DNA of 64,000 nucleotides, from assembly GCF_023169945.1 (NCBI RefSeq), contig NZ_AP025591.1, positions 4,708,481-4,772,480 on the forward strand, given 5' to 3'. The notes beneath the pieces are model-generated. The model did not search any database. It was not told the origin of the DNA and saw only the letters and a list, made by a program, of their open reading frames with translations. Source of the stretch: Anaeromyxobacter oryzae (lineage in GTDB: Bacteria; Myxococcota; Myxococcia; Myxococcales; Anaeromyxobacteraceae). How positions within the stretch are numbered: position 1 is the stretch's first letter; every line of letters starts with the position of its first letter. This document shows positions 23,155-31,110 of the stretch, piece after piece. The position numbers and the translations under genes were made by a program.

Positions 23155-23961
23155 TCACCGCGCGGGCTCCTGCCGGGCGCCGACTTCGACGTCGACCTGT
23201 ACGCTCCAGAGCCACCCGGTGCCGGCCGGTTGCTGCGGCGGATCGAAGAAGAAGATCGGCCCGGTCAGGATCGAGAGCGAGGGCAGGAAGACGAAGGCCA
23301 GCCCGCCGCCGGTCGCGCCGATCACGTTCCTCCCGGTCACGACGTCCCATCGCACTTCGACGCGCTGGAGCCACGGGCGCTTCACGGCGATGGGGGGCAG
23401 CGCGACGCCCGCGAGCAGCCCCGCGCGCTCGGTGGCGCCGGAGGACGTTCGCAGGAGGCGGTCGGAGCCGACGTACCCGCCGACGTCGATCGCGCCGATG
23501 AACGTGCGCTTCCCGACCACCCCGTAGAAGACGTCGAGCGCCGAGTCACCCGTCACGCCGGCGTCGTAGACGCCGATCGCGACCGACGGCGAGCCGGCGA
23601 ACATCGCGCCCTCCGGCGCGCCGAGCTTCGCGTTCAGGAAGAGCGGCGAGCGCGTGGGCAGGAGCACGTCGAAGCCGAGCTCGAGCTGGAGCCGCTCGAA
23701 CGGGAGCACGCCGCTCGTGACGCCGAGGGTGACGGGGTACGAGGCGGCCTTGCTGCTCCCAGGGAAGAAGTAGGTGTCGTACGTGAGGTGCGGGACCGCG
23801 AACGGCTGCACCTGCGAGGACGGCGCCCAGAAGAGCGACGAGGGAGTGGCGGTCGCGCCCGCGGGCACGAGCGCGAGGCCGAGCGCGACCGCGACCGGCA
23901 GCAGGGCGCGGACCGGGCCGCTCCTGTCCTCCGCTGACGACGGGGCGCGCCTCACGCGCAT
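23155..23961 (-). CDS. Exported beta-rich protein, probable outer-membrane barrel
   Basis: 268 aa from the ATG at 23961, with GAGGAGA upstream. Signal peptide at ~18-40 (L-L-P-V-A-V-A-L-G-L-A-L-V-P-A-G-A-T-A). The mature part is rich in alternating hydrophobic strands: Y-D-T-Y-F-F-P-G, L-Q-L-E-L-G-F-D-V-L-L-P, S-V-A-I-G-V-Y-D-A-G, V-G-G-Y-V-G-S, V-E-V-R-W-D-V-V. This fits a small outer-membrane beta-barrel, possibly a channel or structural protein. No specific family is recognised. It is divergent from the metallophosphoesterase gene, with 121 bases between starts. Confidence 0.55.
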   Translation of the reverse strand: MRVRRAPSSAEDRSGPVRALLPVAVALGLALVPAGATATPSSLFWAPSSQVQPFAVPHLTYDTYFFPGSSKAASYPVTLGVTSGVLPFERLQLELGFDVLLPTRSPLFLNAKLGAPEGAMFAGSPSVAIGVYDAGVTGDSALDVFYGVVGKRTFIGAIDVGGYVGSDRLLRTSSGATERAGLLAGVALPPIAVKRPWLQRVEVRWDVVTGRNVIGATGGGLAFVFLPSLSILTGPIFFFDPPQQPAGTGWLWSVQVDVEVGARQEPAR

Positions 23962-24082
23962 CCATTCTCCTCGCTCTTGCGCGCGTGCACCCGTGCGGTC
24001 GCGGGGCGTCGCGAAGGGGGCACCCCGGGACGTCGCGCGCCGGCGGCCGCCACGCGCGCGACGGACCCCGTATGCTCGGCGC

Positions 24083-24985
24083 GTGCGGTGCCGCCGCCTC
24101 GCCGCGCTCGGTGCGCTCCTCGTCCTCGCCGGCTGCGCTCGCGATCTCGGGGATCCGGACGCCATCGCGGGCCGGCTCCAGGACCCGGTCCGCTTCGCCG
24201 TGATCGGCGACTACGGGAACGGGAGCGTGCCGGAGGGCGATGTCGCCAAGCTCGTCGAGGCGTGGCGGCCCGAGTTCGTCGTCACCACCGGCGACAACAA
24301 CTACCCCGCGGGTGCCGCCGACACGATCGACGACAACGTCGGAAAGGACTGGTCGAGCTTCATCGCGCCGTATCACGGTCGGTACGGGACCGGCGCGGCG
24401 ACGAACGCGTTCTTCCCGGTGCTCGGCAACCACGACTGGGGGACGCCGGGGGCGCTCCCGTACCTCGAGTACTTCACGCTGCCCGGGAACGGACGCTACT
24501 ACGACGTCGTGAAGGGCGTCGTCCACGTCGTCGCCGCCGACAGCGATCCGCGGGAGCCCGACGGCGTGGAGGCGGGCTCGACGCAGGAGCGATGGCTCTG
24601 CGACACGCTCCGCGCGTCCGGAGCGCGGTGGAAGCTCGTGTTCCTCCACCACCCGCCCTGGTCCTCGGGTCACCACGGCCCGTTCCCGGTGGTCCAGTGG
24701 CCGTTCCAGGCCTGCGGTGCGCACGCCGTGTTCGCGGGGCACGACCACGACTACGAGCGGATCCAGCGGGACGGGATCGTCTACTTCGTGAACGGCCTCG
24801 GCGGCCAGGAGCCGTATCCATTCCACCGCGTCCCGGTCGTCGGGAGCCGCGCGCGGTTCGACGGCGAGTTCGGCGCGCAGCTGGTGGAGGCCGACGCGCG
24901 GACCCTGCTGATTCGCTTCTATACCCGGCGCGGCGACCTCATCGACTGGGTCGCCCTCGGGGAGGACGCCGGCGAGCCTCCGTGA
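24083..24985 (+). CDS. Purple-acid-phosphatase-like metallophosphoesterase lipoprotein
   Basis: 300 aa from a GTG. Lipobox L-A-G-C near residue 17. All calcineurin-type motifs are present: I-G-D-Y-G-N-G (~40), T-G-D-N-N-Y-P (~75), L-G-N-H-D-W (~118), L-H-H-P-P-W-S-S-G-H-H (~190) and G-H-D-H-D-Y-E-R (~220). The G-D-Y-G / G-D-N-x-Y / G-N-H-D arrangement matches tartrate-resistant (purple) acid phosphatases, which use a binuclear metal centre to hydrolyse phosphomonoesters. It is probably anchored in the outer or inner membrane and acts in the periplasm. Confidence 0.9.
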   Translation: MRCRRLAALGALLVLAGCARDLGDPDAIAGRLQDPVRFAVIGDYGNGSVPEGDVAKLVEAWRPEFVVTTGDNNYPAGAADTIDDNVGKDWSSFIAPYHGRYGTGAATNAFFPVLGNHDWGTPGALPYLEYFTLPGNGRYYDVVKGVVHVVAADSDPREPDGVEAGSTQERWLCDTLRASGARWKLVFLHHPPWSSGHHGPFPVVQWPFQACGAHAVFAGHDHDYERIQRDGIVYFVNGLGGQEPYPFHRVPVVGSRARFDGEFGAQLVEADARTLLIRFYTRRGDLIDWVALGEDAGEPP

Positions 24986-24988
24986 GGA

Positions 24989-25004
24989 GCTTCGGTACCG
25001 GAGC
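24989..25004. terminator. Short hairpin after the metallophosphoesterase gene
   Basis: GCTTCGG and CCGGAGC form an inverted repeat (one T-G pair) starting four bases after the stop. No T-run. The rest of the 200 bases up to the histidine kinase shows no gene. Confidence 0.3.
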
Positions 25005-25185
25005 GACCTCGGCTGCCGGCGCGTGTAACGGGCCGACCGTCAGCCCTCGAGCTCCGCTGGACGCCGCCGCCCTGGTTTCGCCGGCCCGGACGGGTCGGAC
25101 AGCGCTCGCCCGAGCGCGTGCCCGCTCGCCACCCCACTCGATTTTCTCGTGCGAGGGACCGCGGGGGCGGCGTACGTGCACTCGC

Positions 25186-26361
25186 GTGCCCCTGGCGCAC
25201 CCGCTCATACCCGCTGCCCACGCCGACCCCGATCAATTCCGCCTCCTCGTGGCGAGCGTTCGCGACTACGCGATCTTCATGCTCGATCCCAAGGGGTACA
25301 TCGTGACCTGGAACCTCGGCGCCGAGCGGATCAAGGGCTACACGGAGAGCGAGATCGTCGGCAGCCACTTCTCCGTCTTCTACCCGGCCGAGGACAACGC
25401 GGCCGGCAAGCCGGACTGGGAGCTCGCGGAAGCCGAGCGGCTGGGCCGGTTCGAGGACGAGGGGTGGCGCCTCCGCAAGGACGGCTCGCGCTTCTGGGCG
25501 AACGTCATCATCACGGCGCTCCGCGACCCGGGCGGCGTTCTCCGCGGCTTCGGGAAGGTCACGCGCGACCTCACCGCGCGCCGCGAGGCGGAGGAGACCG
25601 CCCGCCGCCTGGCGGCGGAGCAGGCCGCCCGTTCCATGGCCGAGAAGACGGAGCGGTACCAGCGCGATCTCCTCGCCATCCTCGGCCACGACCTGCGGAA
25701 CTGTCTCTCCGTCATCGTGACCGCAGGCGAGATGAACCGGCTCCAGGCGGAGAACGAGAAGATCCGGCGACGTGCCACCCAGGTGGTGAGCACGGCGAAG
25801 CGGATGCGCCACATCATCCACAGCATCATCGACTACACCTACGCGCAGCGGGAGGGCGTCCCGATCGTCCCGCGGGAAGGAGCGGACTTTCACGGGGTCT
25901 GCGAGCGCGTCCTCCAGGAGTTCCGGACGCTCCACCCCCAGCGCCTCATCCTGTACGAAGCGGAAGGGAATCCGCTCGGGACCTGGGACGAGGGCCGCCT
26001 CGAGCAGGTCGTGCAGAACCTCCTCGGGAACGCGCTGAAGTACAGCCCGCCCGACTCGACCGTGAGCGTCCGCTGGGCTCGAGAGGGCGACCACGTGAAC
26101 GGCGCGCTGGTGCTGTCCGTTCACAACGAGGGGCCCCCGATCCCGCCCGAGCTCGTCGCGCACATGTTCGAGCCGTTCCGGTCCGGAGAGCGGCTCGCGA
26201 CGAGCGACGACGGGAGCATGGGCCTCGGCCTGTTCATCGTCCGTGAGATCGTGCGCGCGCATGGGGGCGAAACGTCTGCGCAATCCGACGCGGAGCACGG
26301 AACGACCTTCACCGTGACGCTTCCGCCTCGATCGCCGGCTGGAGCGCGGCCGTCGCAGTAG
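25186..26361 (+). CDS. PAS-domain sensor histidine kinase
   Basis: 391 aa from a GTG; the frame is open far upstream and the ribosome site is weak. A PAS domain spans ~20-140 (D-Y-A-I-F-M-L-D-P-K-G-Y-I-V-T-W-N, A-E-R-I-K-G-Y, F-S-V-F-Y-P-A-E-D). The phospho-acceptor is His168 in I-L-G-H-D-L-R-N-C. The ATPase domain has the N-box V-Q-N-L-L-G-N-A-L-K-Y and G-S-M-G-L-G-L-F-I-V-R-E-I. No transmembrane segment is seen, so it is cytoplasmic and may sense redox or small ligands through PAS. The cytochrome b gene follows after 15 bases; no response regulator is adjacent. Confidence 0.9.
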   Translation: MPLAHPLIPAAHADPDQFRLLVASVRDYAIFMLDPKGYIVTWNLGAERIKGYTESEIVGSHFSVFYPAEDNAAGKPDWELAEAERLGRFEDEGWRLRKDGSRFWANVIITALRDPGGVLRGFGKVTRDLTARREAEETARRLAAEQAARSMAEKTERYQRDLLAILGHDLRNCLSVIVTAGEMNRLQAENEKIRRRATQVVSTAKRMRHIIHSIIDYTYAQREGVPIVPREGADFHGVCERVLQEFRTLHPQRLILYEAEGNPLGTWDEGRLEQVVQNLLGNALKYSPPDSTVSVRWAREGDHVNGALVLSVHNEGPPIPPELVAHMFEPFRSGERLATSDDGSMGLGLFIVREIVRAHGGETSAQSDAEHGTTFTVTLPPRSPAGARPSQ

Positions 26362-26376
26362 CGAGCCGAGCGGCAC

Positions 26377-27033
26377 ATGGCGCGCAGCGCACAACCACCG
26401 CTCATCCGCGTGACCCACTGGGCCCACGCGATCCTCTTCGCCCTGATGGCGGGGAGCGGGCTGCAGATCCTCGTCGCGTTCCCGCTCCTCGGCCCGCGCG
26501 GCCAGCCGTACGGGTGGTACCCGCTGCAGGGCGCTCGCCCTCCCGCCGCGCTGACGATCGGCGGGTGGCTCGCCGGCGCCCGCCACTGGCACTTCGCGTT
26601 CGCGTGGTTCTTCACGGCGAACGCGCTCGTGTACCTCGTCTACTTCTTCTGGAGCGGCACGTGGAGGGAGCGGCTGTTCCTGCCGCGGCGCGACGCCCGC
26701 AACGCCTGGGAGACCGTGCTCCACGACCTGCGGCTCCGGAAGGTCCCGCCGGCGCCGGTCGGCCTCTACAACGGGATGCAGCGGCTCACGTACACCGGGG
26801 TGCTCGCGATCGCGCCGCTGCTCGTCGCGTCGGGGCTCGCGATGTACAAGCCCGTGCAGCTGCCGCGGCTCACCGCGATCCTGGGCGGCTACGACGCCGC
26901 CCGCGCGATTCACCTGCTCGTGCTGGCCGCGCTCGCGGTCTTCCTCGTGATCCACGTCGTCCAGGTGGCGCTCCACCCGCGGACGCTCGTCGACATGACC
27001 ACCGGCGGCGCGAGGCGGGAGGTCGAGGCGTGA
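26377..27033 (+). CDS. Cytochrome b561/thiosulfate-reductase-type b subunit
   Basis: 218 aa integral membrane protein with four to five helices. Candidate haem-ligating His occur in R-V-T-H-W-A-H (~14), R-H-W-H-F-A-F-A-W (~70), A-I-H-L-L-V-L-A-A and F-L-V-I-H-V-V-Q (~187-205), the usual pattern of the b/b6-type family (di-haem b membrane anchors). It overlaps the molybdenum oxidoreductase gene by 4 bases, so it is the likely electron partner linking the quinone pool to that periplasmic enzyme. The direction of electron flow is unknown. Confidence 0.87.
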   Translation: MARSAQPPLIRVTHWAHAILFALMAGSGLQILVAFPLLGPRGQPYGWYPLQGARPPAALTIGGWLAGARHWHFAFAWFFTANALVYLVYFFWSGTWRERLFLPRRDARNAWETVLHDLRLRKVPPAPVGLYNGMQRLTYTGVLAIAPLLVASGLAMYKPVQLPRLTAILGGYDAARAIHLLVLAALAVFLVIHVVQVALHPRTLVDMTTGGARREVEA

Positions 27034-27737
27034 GCGGCGCGACGCGCCGTCGGTTCCTCGGGGCCGGGCTCCGGACGGCGGGCCTGCTCGCGGTCGGTGG
27101 CCTCGCGTGCGACAGCAACCGGCCGCGGACGGGGTTCCTCGGCGTGATGGAGCGGGTGAACGAGCGCTTCCAGCGCGCGCTGTTCGATCCCGGCCGGCTC
27201 GCTCCGGAGCTGAGCGAGCGCGAGGAGAGCCTCCCGGGCGACTTCCCCATGTACAGGATCGGGGACGACTACCCGGCCCCGCCGGAGGGCTGGGCGCTGC
27301 GGGTCGGCGGGCTCGTCGCGCGGCCGGTCACGCTCTCCGCCGACGCGCTCGCGCGGCTGCCGCGGACCCGCACGCGCGTCCGCCATCACTGCGTCGAGGG
27401 GTGGTCGGCGGTCGCCGCGTGGGACGGCGTGCGGCTCTCGGAGATCGCCCGGCTCGTCGGGCCGGATCCGCGCGTCCGCTACGTGGAGTTCCGCTCGTTC
27501 GAGCCCGGCTACTACTCGTCCTGGGATCTCGAGAGCGCGCTTCATCCGCAGACCATCCTCGCGTACGGGATGAACGGCCAGCCGCTCGCGCGCGAGTACG
27601 GCGCTCCACTGCGGCTCTACTCCGCCGTGAAGCTCGGCTACAAGATGGTGAAGTATCTCGCCGAGGTGAGCTTCCTCCCCGTCCGGACGGGCGGGTACTG
27701 GGAGGACCGCGGCTACGAGTGGTTCGCGGGCGTCTAG
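27030..27737 (+). CDS. Tat-exported molybdopterin-dependent oxidoreductase (sulfite oxidase/MsrP family)
   Basis: 235 aa from a GTG overlapping the cytochrome b stop. A twin-arginine signal is visible at residues 4-30 (T-R-R-R-F-L-G-A-G ... L-A-C). The molybdenum ligand is Cys121 in R-V-R-H-H-C-V-E-G-W, and Y-V-E-F-R-S-F-E-P-G-Y-Y and A-Y-G-M-N-G-Q-P-L are further sulfite-oxidase-fold motifs. It lacks the C-terminal dimer domain of true sulfite oxidases and so is closer to MsrP/YedY, which repairs periplasmic methionine sulfoxide. Its partner here is a b/b6-type cytochrome rather than MsrQ. The substrate is not determined. Confidence 0.9.
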   Translation: MSGATRRRFLGAGLRTAGLLAVGGLACDSNRPRTGFLGVMERVNERFQRALFDPGRLAPELSEREESLPGDFPMYRIGDDYPAPPEGWALRVGGLVARPVTLSADALARLPRTRTRVRHHCVEGWSAVAAWDGVRLSEIARLVGPDPRVRYVEFRSFEPGYYSSWDLESALHPQTILAYGMNGQPLAREYGAPLRLYSAVKLGYKMVKYLAEVSFLPVRTGGYWEDRGYEWFAGV

Positions 27738-27829
27738 GAGCGCTCGCGGGGAAGGGTCGCGTCGTCGACCCAGCGCACGGCGACGCCGTCCGGGAGCACG
27801 CCGGGGCGGCCTCGCGGAGGTTCATGTCC

Positions 27830-28498
27830 ATGGCTCGGTTCGGTTCGGTGGCGGCGGCTGCGATCGGCCTCGCGGCGCTCGCCACGTCGGCGTCCGCGGC
27901 GGGGCAGCCGGAGGAGCACGTCCGCGGCGTGATCGGAGCGGTCGCGAACGACACCGTGACGGTGAAGGGCGCCGACGGCCGGGCGCAGAAGCTGAAGCTC
28001 GGCGACGAGACGCGCGTCAGCTTCGCGACGCGGGCCGATCTCGGCGCGATCGCGAAGGACGAGTTCGTCGGCACCACCGCGGTCGAGGGGAGCGACGGCT
28101 CGCTCCGGGCGGTCGAGGTGCACGTGTTCCCCCAGGCGATGCGAGGCACGGGCGAGGGGCACCGGCCCTGGGACCTGAAGCCGGGGAGCACCATGACGAA
28201 CGCGACCGTCGCCAGCGTCGAGGGATCGAAGACGGCGCCGCCGAGCACGATGACGAACGCCACGGTGTCCGACGTCGCCGGGGCCGCCGGCGGGAAGACG
28301 CTCACGCTGTCGTACGCCGGTGGCGAGAAGAAGGTCCTCGTTCCGCCCGGGACGCCCGTCGTGCGGATCGAGCCCGCCGATCGCTCCGCGCTCGCCCCGG
28401 GGCAGCACGTGTTCGCCGCGGGCGCGCGCCAGCCGGACGGAACCGTGCTGGTGAACCGGATCTTCGTGGGGAAGGACGGGGTGGTGCCGCCGATGTGA
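27830..28498 (+). CDS. Exported protein with DUF5666-like OB-type repeats
   Basis: 222 aa from the second ATG (27830), which has GGAGG nine bases upstream; the first ATG (27824) is only three bases from it. Signal peptide M-A-R-F-G-S-V-A-A-A-A-I-G ... S-A-S-A-A. Two related beta-rich segments follow, each like G-V-I-G-A-V-A-N-D-T-V-T-V-K-G ... D-E-T-R-V and G-K-T-L-T-L-S-Y ... V-P-P-G-T-P-V-V-R-I. Between them S-T-M-T-N-A-T-V is duplicated. This resembles DUF5666 proteins, periplasmic and of unknown function. It follows the molybdenum enzyme by 92 bases. Confidence 0.65.
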   Translation: MARFGSVAAAAIGLAALATSASAAGQPEEHVRGVIGAVANDTVTVKGADGRAQKLKLGDETRVSFATRADLGAIAKDEFVGTTAVEGSDGSLRAVEVHVFPQAMRGTGEGHRPWDLKPGSTMTNATVASVEGSKTAPPSTMTNATVSDVAGAAGGKTLTLSYAGGEKKVLVPPGTPVVRIEPADRSALAPGQHVFAAGARQPDGTVLVNRIFVGKDGVVPPM

Positions 28499-28501
28499 GG
28501 C

Positions 28502-28521
28502 GGTGAACGGGCGCCGTCACC
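28502..28521. terminator. Hairpin between convergent genes at 28.5 kb
   Basis: GGTGAACGG and CCGTCACC pair with one bulged A around a GCG loop, just after the stop at 28498 and overlapping the end of the convergent phospholipase-type gene. No T-run. Confidence 0.35.
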
Positions 28522-29827
28522 CGCGATCGGCGACCCAGCCCGGCGGCCGAGGCGCCTCGCGCTCGCGGGGCGAGGGGCGCGTCGTCGCGCCGACCGCGCG
28601 CGGCTCGCTGCGCGCGCGCCCTCCCGCGACCTGCCGCGAGTGCGCCAGGTCCGCGTGCCAGCGTCGCTCGAGCTCGGCCGCGAACGTCCGATCGTCCACG
28701 ACGAGGCAGCCCTCCTCCAGCCACTCCATCGAGAGGTAGTCGAGGTTGATGGAGCCCACCACGACCAGCCGGTCGTCCACGAGCATGGTCTTCGCGTGCA
28801 TCATCGACGGCTGGTACTCGTACACGCTCATGCCGCCGCGCTCGAGCCGGGGATACAGCCGGCGCTGGAGGAACGTGATGGTGCGGTGATCCTGGTGAGG
28901 GCCCGGCAGCAACAGCCGTACGTCCACGCCGTGCCGCGGGAGCAGGAGGAGCGCGCCGAGCAGCTCCGGCGGCGGGACGAAGTAGGCGTTGGCGATCCAG
29001 GCGCGCCGCCGGGCCGCCATGAGCGCGATGTGCGTCACCCACCGTGCGTGCGACAGCCCCACCACGTCCATGCTCGTGACGTAGGCGGCGCGGGCGCCGC
29101 CCGCGGGCCGAGCCCGCTCGAACTCGGCGCGGGGCAGGAGCGCGCCGCCCGTCTCGAGCCAGTGCGCGGCGAACGCGGCCTGCATCTGCCGCACGACCGG
29201 CCCCTCCACCTCGGCGTTCGCGTCCCGCCATCCGTCCGGCGAGAGGCCGTCGCCGCTCCACTCGGGCGCGATGCCGAACCCGCCCGTGAAGCCCACGCGA
29301 CCGTCGACGACGACGAGCTTGCGGTGATTCCGGCCGGTGAGGGTGAACGGTCGCTTCTTCGGGTCGCGGAAGTAGCGCACCTCGCAGCCGGCGTCGCGGA
29401 GGGGCCGGGACAGCTCCTCGTCGAAGCCGGTGCTGCCCATCGGGTCCACCAGGACGCGGACCGCGAGCCCTTCGCGCGCCCGGCGGCACACGAGCTCGGC
29501 CAGCCGGGTCCCGGCCTTTCCGGGCTTCCAGATGTAGACGTCGAAGTGGATGCTGTGGCGCGCCGCCCCGATCGCCTCCTCCATCGCATCGAAGACCTCT
29601 CCGTTGTCCCGCCACGCGAGACGGTTCGCGTCCACGAGCGACACGCCGGTGGCCTGCATGAGCGCGAGGCCGACCTGGTCGAGCCCCTCCGTGAGGCCCA
29701 TGCGGAGCGAGCCCAGCGCGCCCGAGCGCGTCCGGCGGTCCCACCAGCGCCGCGCGAGCGTCCCGAGCGCAGCGCCCACGGCGATGCCGGAGGCGAATGA
29801 TCGGATCACGGATGGAAGGCTGCGCAT
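28517..29827 (-). CDS. Phospholipase D / cardiolipin synthase-type protein
   Basis: 436 aa with an N-terminal hydrophobic segment (~10-25) and two HKD motifs: N-H-R-K-L-V-V-V-D-G near residue 175 and M-H-A-K-T-M-L-V-D-D near 350, each followed by G-F-T-G-G or G-S-I-N-L-D. This is the pattern of bacterial cardiolipin synthases, which join two phosphatidylglycerols (or PG and PE) at the membrane, and of other PLD transferases. The last ~35 residues are Arg-rich and probably disordered. A general phosphodiesterase is the alternative. It lies 81 bases after the P-II gene on the same strand. Confidence 0.88.
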   Translation of the reverse strand: MRSLPSVIRSFASGIAVGAALGTLARRWWDRRTRSGALGSLRMGLTEGLDQVGLALMQATGVSLVDANRLAWRDNGEVFDAMEEAIGAARHSIHFDVYIWKPGKAGTRLAELVCRRAREGLAVRVLVDPMGSTGFDEELSRPLRDAGCEVRYFRDPKKRPFTLTGRNHRKLVVVDGRVGFTGGFGIAPEWSGDGLSPDGWRDANAEVEGPVVRQMQAAFAAHWLETGGALLPRAEFERARPAGGARAAYVTSMDVVGLSHARWVTHIALMAARRRAWIANAYFVPPPELLGALLLLPRHGVDVRLLLPGPHQDHRTITFLQRRLYPRLERGGMSVYEYQPSMMHAKTMLVDDRLVVVGSINLDYLSMEWLEEGCLVVDDRTFAAELERRWHADLAHSRQVAGGRARSEPRAVGATTRPSPREREAPRPPGWVADRG

Positions 29828-29908
29828 CGCGCACGCGCGAAGGGGATGGGCGACCTCCCGACGGGTCGCTCCACCGGCACGGCGAGCGGGTGGCCGGAGG
29901 CGCGCTCG

Positions 29909-30247
29909 TCAGAGCGCGCTCTCGCCACGCTCGCCGGTGCGGACGCGAACCGCCTCGTCGATGTGCGTGACGAACAGCTTGCCGTCGCCGATCTTTCCGG
30001 TCCTGAGCGACCGCTCGAGGTCGTGGAGGACCCGGGGGACGAGGGGATCCGGCACGACGATCTCGATCTTCAGCTTCGGGTTCAGGTCGATCTGGTACTC
30101 GGAGCCGCGGAAGACCTCCGTGTGGCCCTTCTGCCGTCCGTGGCCCTTCACCTCGGAGACGGTGAGCCCCGCGATCCACTCGTGGTCGAGGGCCCGCTTG
30201 ACCTCGTAGAGCTTCGAGGGCCTGACGATCGCCTCGATCTTCGTCAT
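29909..30247 (-). CDS. P-II nitrogen regulatory protein (GlnB/GlnK)
   Basis: 112 aa, the standard P-II length. P-II trimers bind ATP/ADP and 2-oxoglutarate and report nitrogen status. Motifs are M-T-K-I-E-A-I-V-R-P, G-L-T-V-S-E-V-K-G-H-G-R-Q-K-G-H, the T-loop with Tyr51 (R-G-S-E-Y-Q-I-D-L), the B-loop region G-K-I-G-D-G-K-L-F-V. Tyr51 is the usual uridylylation site. The ATG has CCGGAG seven bases upstream. No amtB or glnA lies next to it. A -24/-12 promoter candidate ~80 bases upstream suggests sigma-54 control. Confidence 0.96.
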   Translation of the reverse strand: MTKIEAIVRPSKLYEVKRALDHEWIAGLTVSEVKGHGRQKGHTEVFRGSEYQIDLNPKLKIEIVVPDPLVPRVLHDLERSLRTGKIGDGKLFVTHIDEAVRVRTGERGESAL

Positions 30248-30325
30248 GCGTGCTCCGGGATCCGGTGCGTGCGGGCTGCGGTGGAGACCGGTCCCGGACC
30301 CGCCGGCGCCCCGGGGCGGAGTCCT

Positions 30326-30341
30326 TGCATCGTGGGTGCCG
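30326..30341 (-). promoter_or_regulatory. Candidate sigma-54 (-24/-12) promoter of the P-II gene
   Basis: Read on the minus strand: CGGCAC-CCACG-ATGCA, against the consensus TGGCAC-N5-TTGCA. The invariant GG and GC are present and exactly 10 bases apart. The element ends ~79 bases before the P-II ATG. P-II genes are often NtrC/sigma-54 controlled, which supports the reading. The rest of 30248-30615 shows no gene. Confidence 0.5.
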
Positions 30342-30616
30342 GCGACGCGGTGAGCGTCTGGCCCGCGATCGGCGCGCCATCCGTCCAGCGCCTCGGCGCG
30401 CCTGCACGCCTTCGCGGCGACCGCTGCCGTCGGAGCAGGCAGTCGTGCAGGGCAGGCCGGCTCGTGGCACGCTTCTGCGTCGACGATGCGAGGCGGCCTT
30501 CGCAGCGGAGAGGCCGTCGGGTGGTTCGCGATCCGGTGCCCCGTTCCTGTTGCCTCGCTCGACCGCGGCAGCCGGCCGTACCGCCGCCCGCCCGGGGCAG
30601 GCTCGTGACGTGAGGC

Positions 30617-30643
30617 TTGACCCGCGCCCGCGACGCGAGTAAT
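30617..30643 (+). promoter_or_regulatory. Possible promoter of the marR efflux operon
   Basis: TTGACC (30617-30622) followed by AGTAAT (30638-30643) with a 15-base spacer. The -10-like part touches the first base of the operator palindrome, so a bound repressor would block RNA polymerase. The short spacer lowers confidence. Confidence 0.3.
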
Positions 30644-30669
30644 TGCATCGGCAACGGTTGCCTATGCAA
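30643..30669. promoter_or_regulatory. 27-bp operator palindrome over the marR start codon
   Basis: The arms TTGCAT-x-GGCAAC and GTTGCC-x-ATGCAA pair at 12 of 13 positions around base 30656. It also contains two TTGC-N4-GCAA sites (30643-30654 and 30658-30669), 15 bases centre to centre. It is AT-rich relative to its surroundings and contains the ATG of marR (30664-30666). This is the expected arrangement for an autoregulating MarR repressor of an efflux operon. Confidence 0.75.
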
Positions 30670-31110
30670 GAATATCTCGGGCTCCTGATCGCGGCGGCAC
30701 GCAGGCGCATCAAGCAGGTGGTGCTCGCCGAGGTGGCGAAGTTCGGGCTCTCCGCGCAGCAGTTCTGGACTCTCGTGGCGCTCCGGGAGTCGCACGGGAT
30801 GTCGCAGGCGGAGCTCGCGGACCGCGTGCGGGCGGACGCCCCGACCGTCAGCCGGACGCTCACCGCGCTCCTCGAGCGCGGGCTCGTCCAGACCGAGCCG
30901 GACCCGGACGACCGCAGGCGATCGCGCGTCCTCCTGACGCGGGCCGGCGAGAAGCTGGCGAGCGACGTCGCGGCCGTCGCGGACGAGGTCCGCGCCGCGG
31001 TGATCGAAGGGATGAGCCCCGCCGAGGAGGCGGCCGTGCGGCGGGGCCTCAAGCGAATCGTCGCGAACCTCGATCGGTACGAGGCGCGCATGCGCGGGAG
31101 AAGGTCGTGA
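30664..31110 (+). CDS. MarR-family transcriptional repressor
   Basis: 148 aa from the ATG at 30664; a TTG at 30643 is in frame but lies in the operator arm. Winged-helix core: L-S-A-Q-Q-F-W-T-L-V-A-L, M-S-Q-A-E-L-A-D-R-V-R-A-D-A-P-T-V-S-R-T-L-T-A-L (helix-turn-helix), wing D-P-D-D-R-R-R-S-R-V-L-L-T. MarR dimers bind palindromes and release them when a phenolic or drug-like ligand binds. No Shine-Dalgarno sequence precedes the ATG, so the mRNA may be short-leadered. The gene overlaps tolC by 4 bases and probably regulates the whole efflux operon. Confidence 0.93.
   Translation: MQEYLGLLIAAARRRIKQVVLAEVAKFGLSAQQFWTLVALRESHGMSQAELADRVRADAPTVSRTLTALLERGLVQTEPDPDDRRRSRVLLTRAGEKLASDVAAVADEVRAAVIEGMSPAEEAAVRRGLKRIVANLDRYEARMRGRRS

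Noticed and set aside
30465..30479. TGGCAC-N-TGC resembling a sigma-54 promoter on the plus strand
   Set aside because: GG-to-GC spacing is 9 instead of 10 bases, and spacing is strict for this promoter class.
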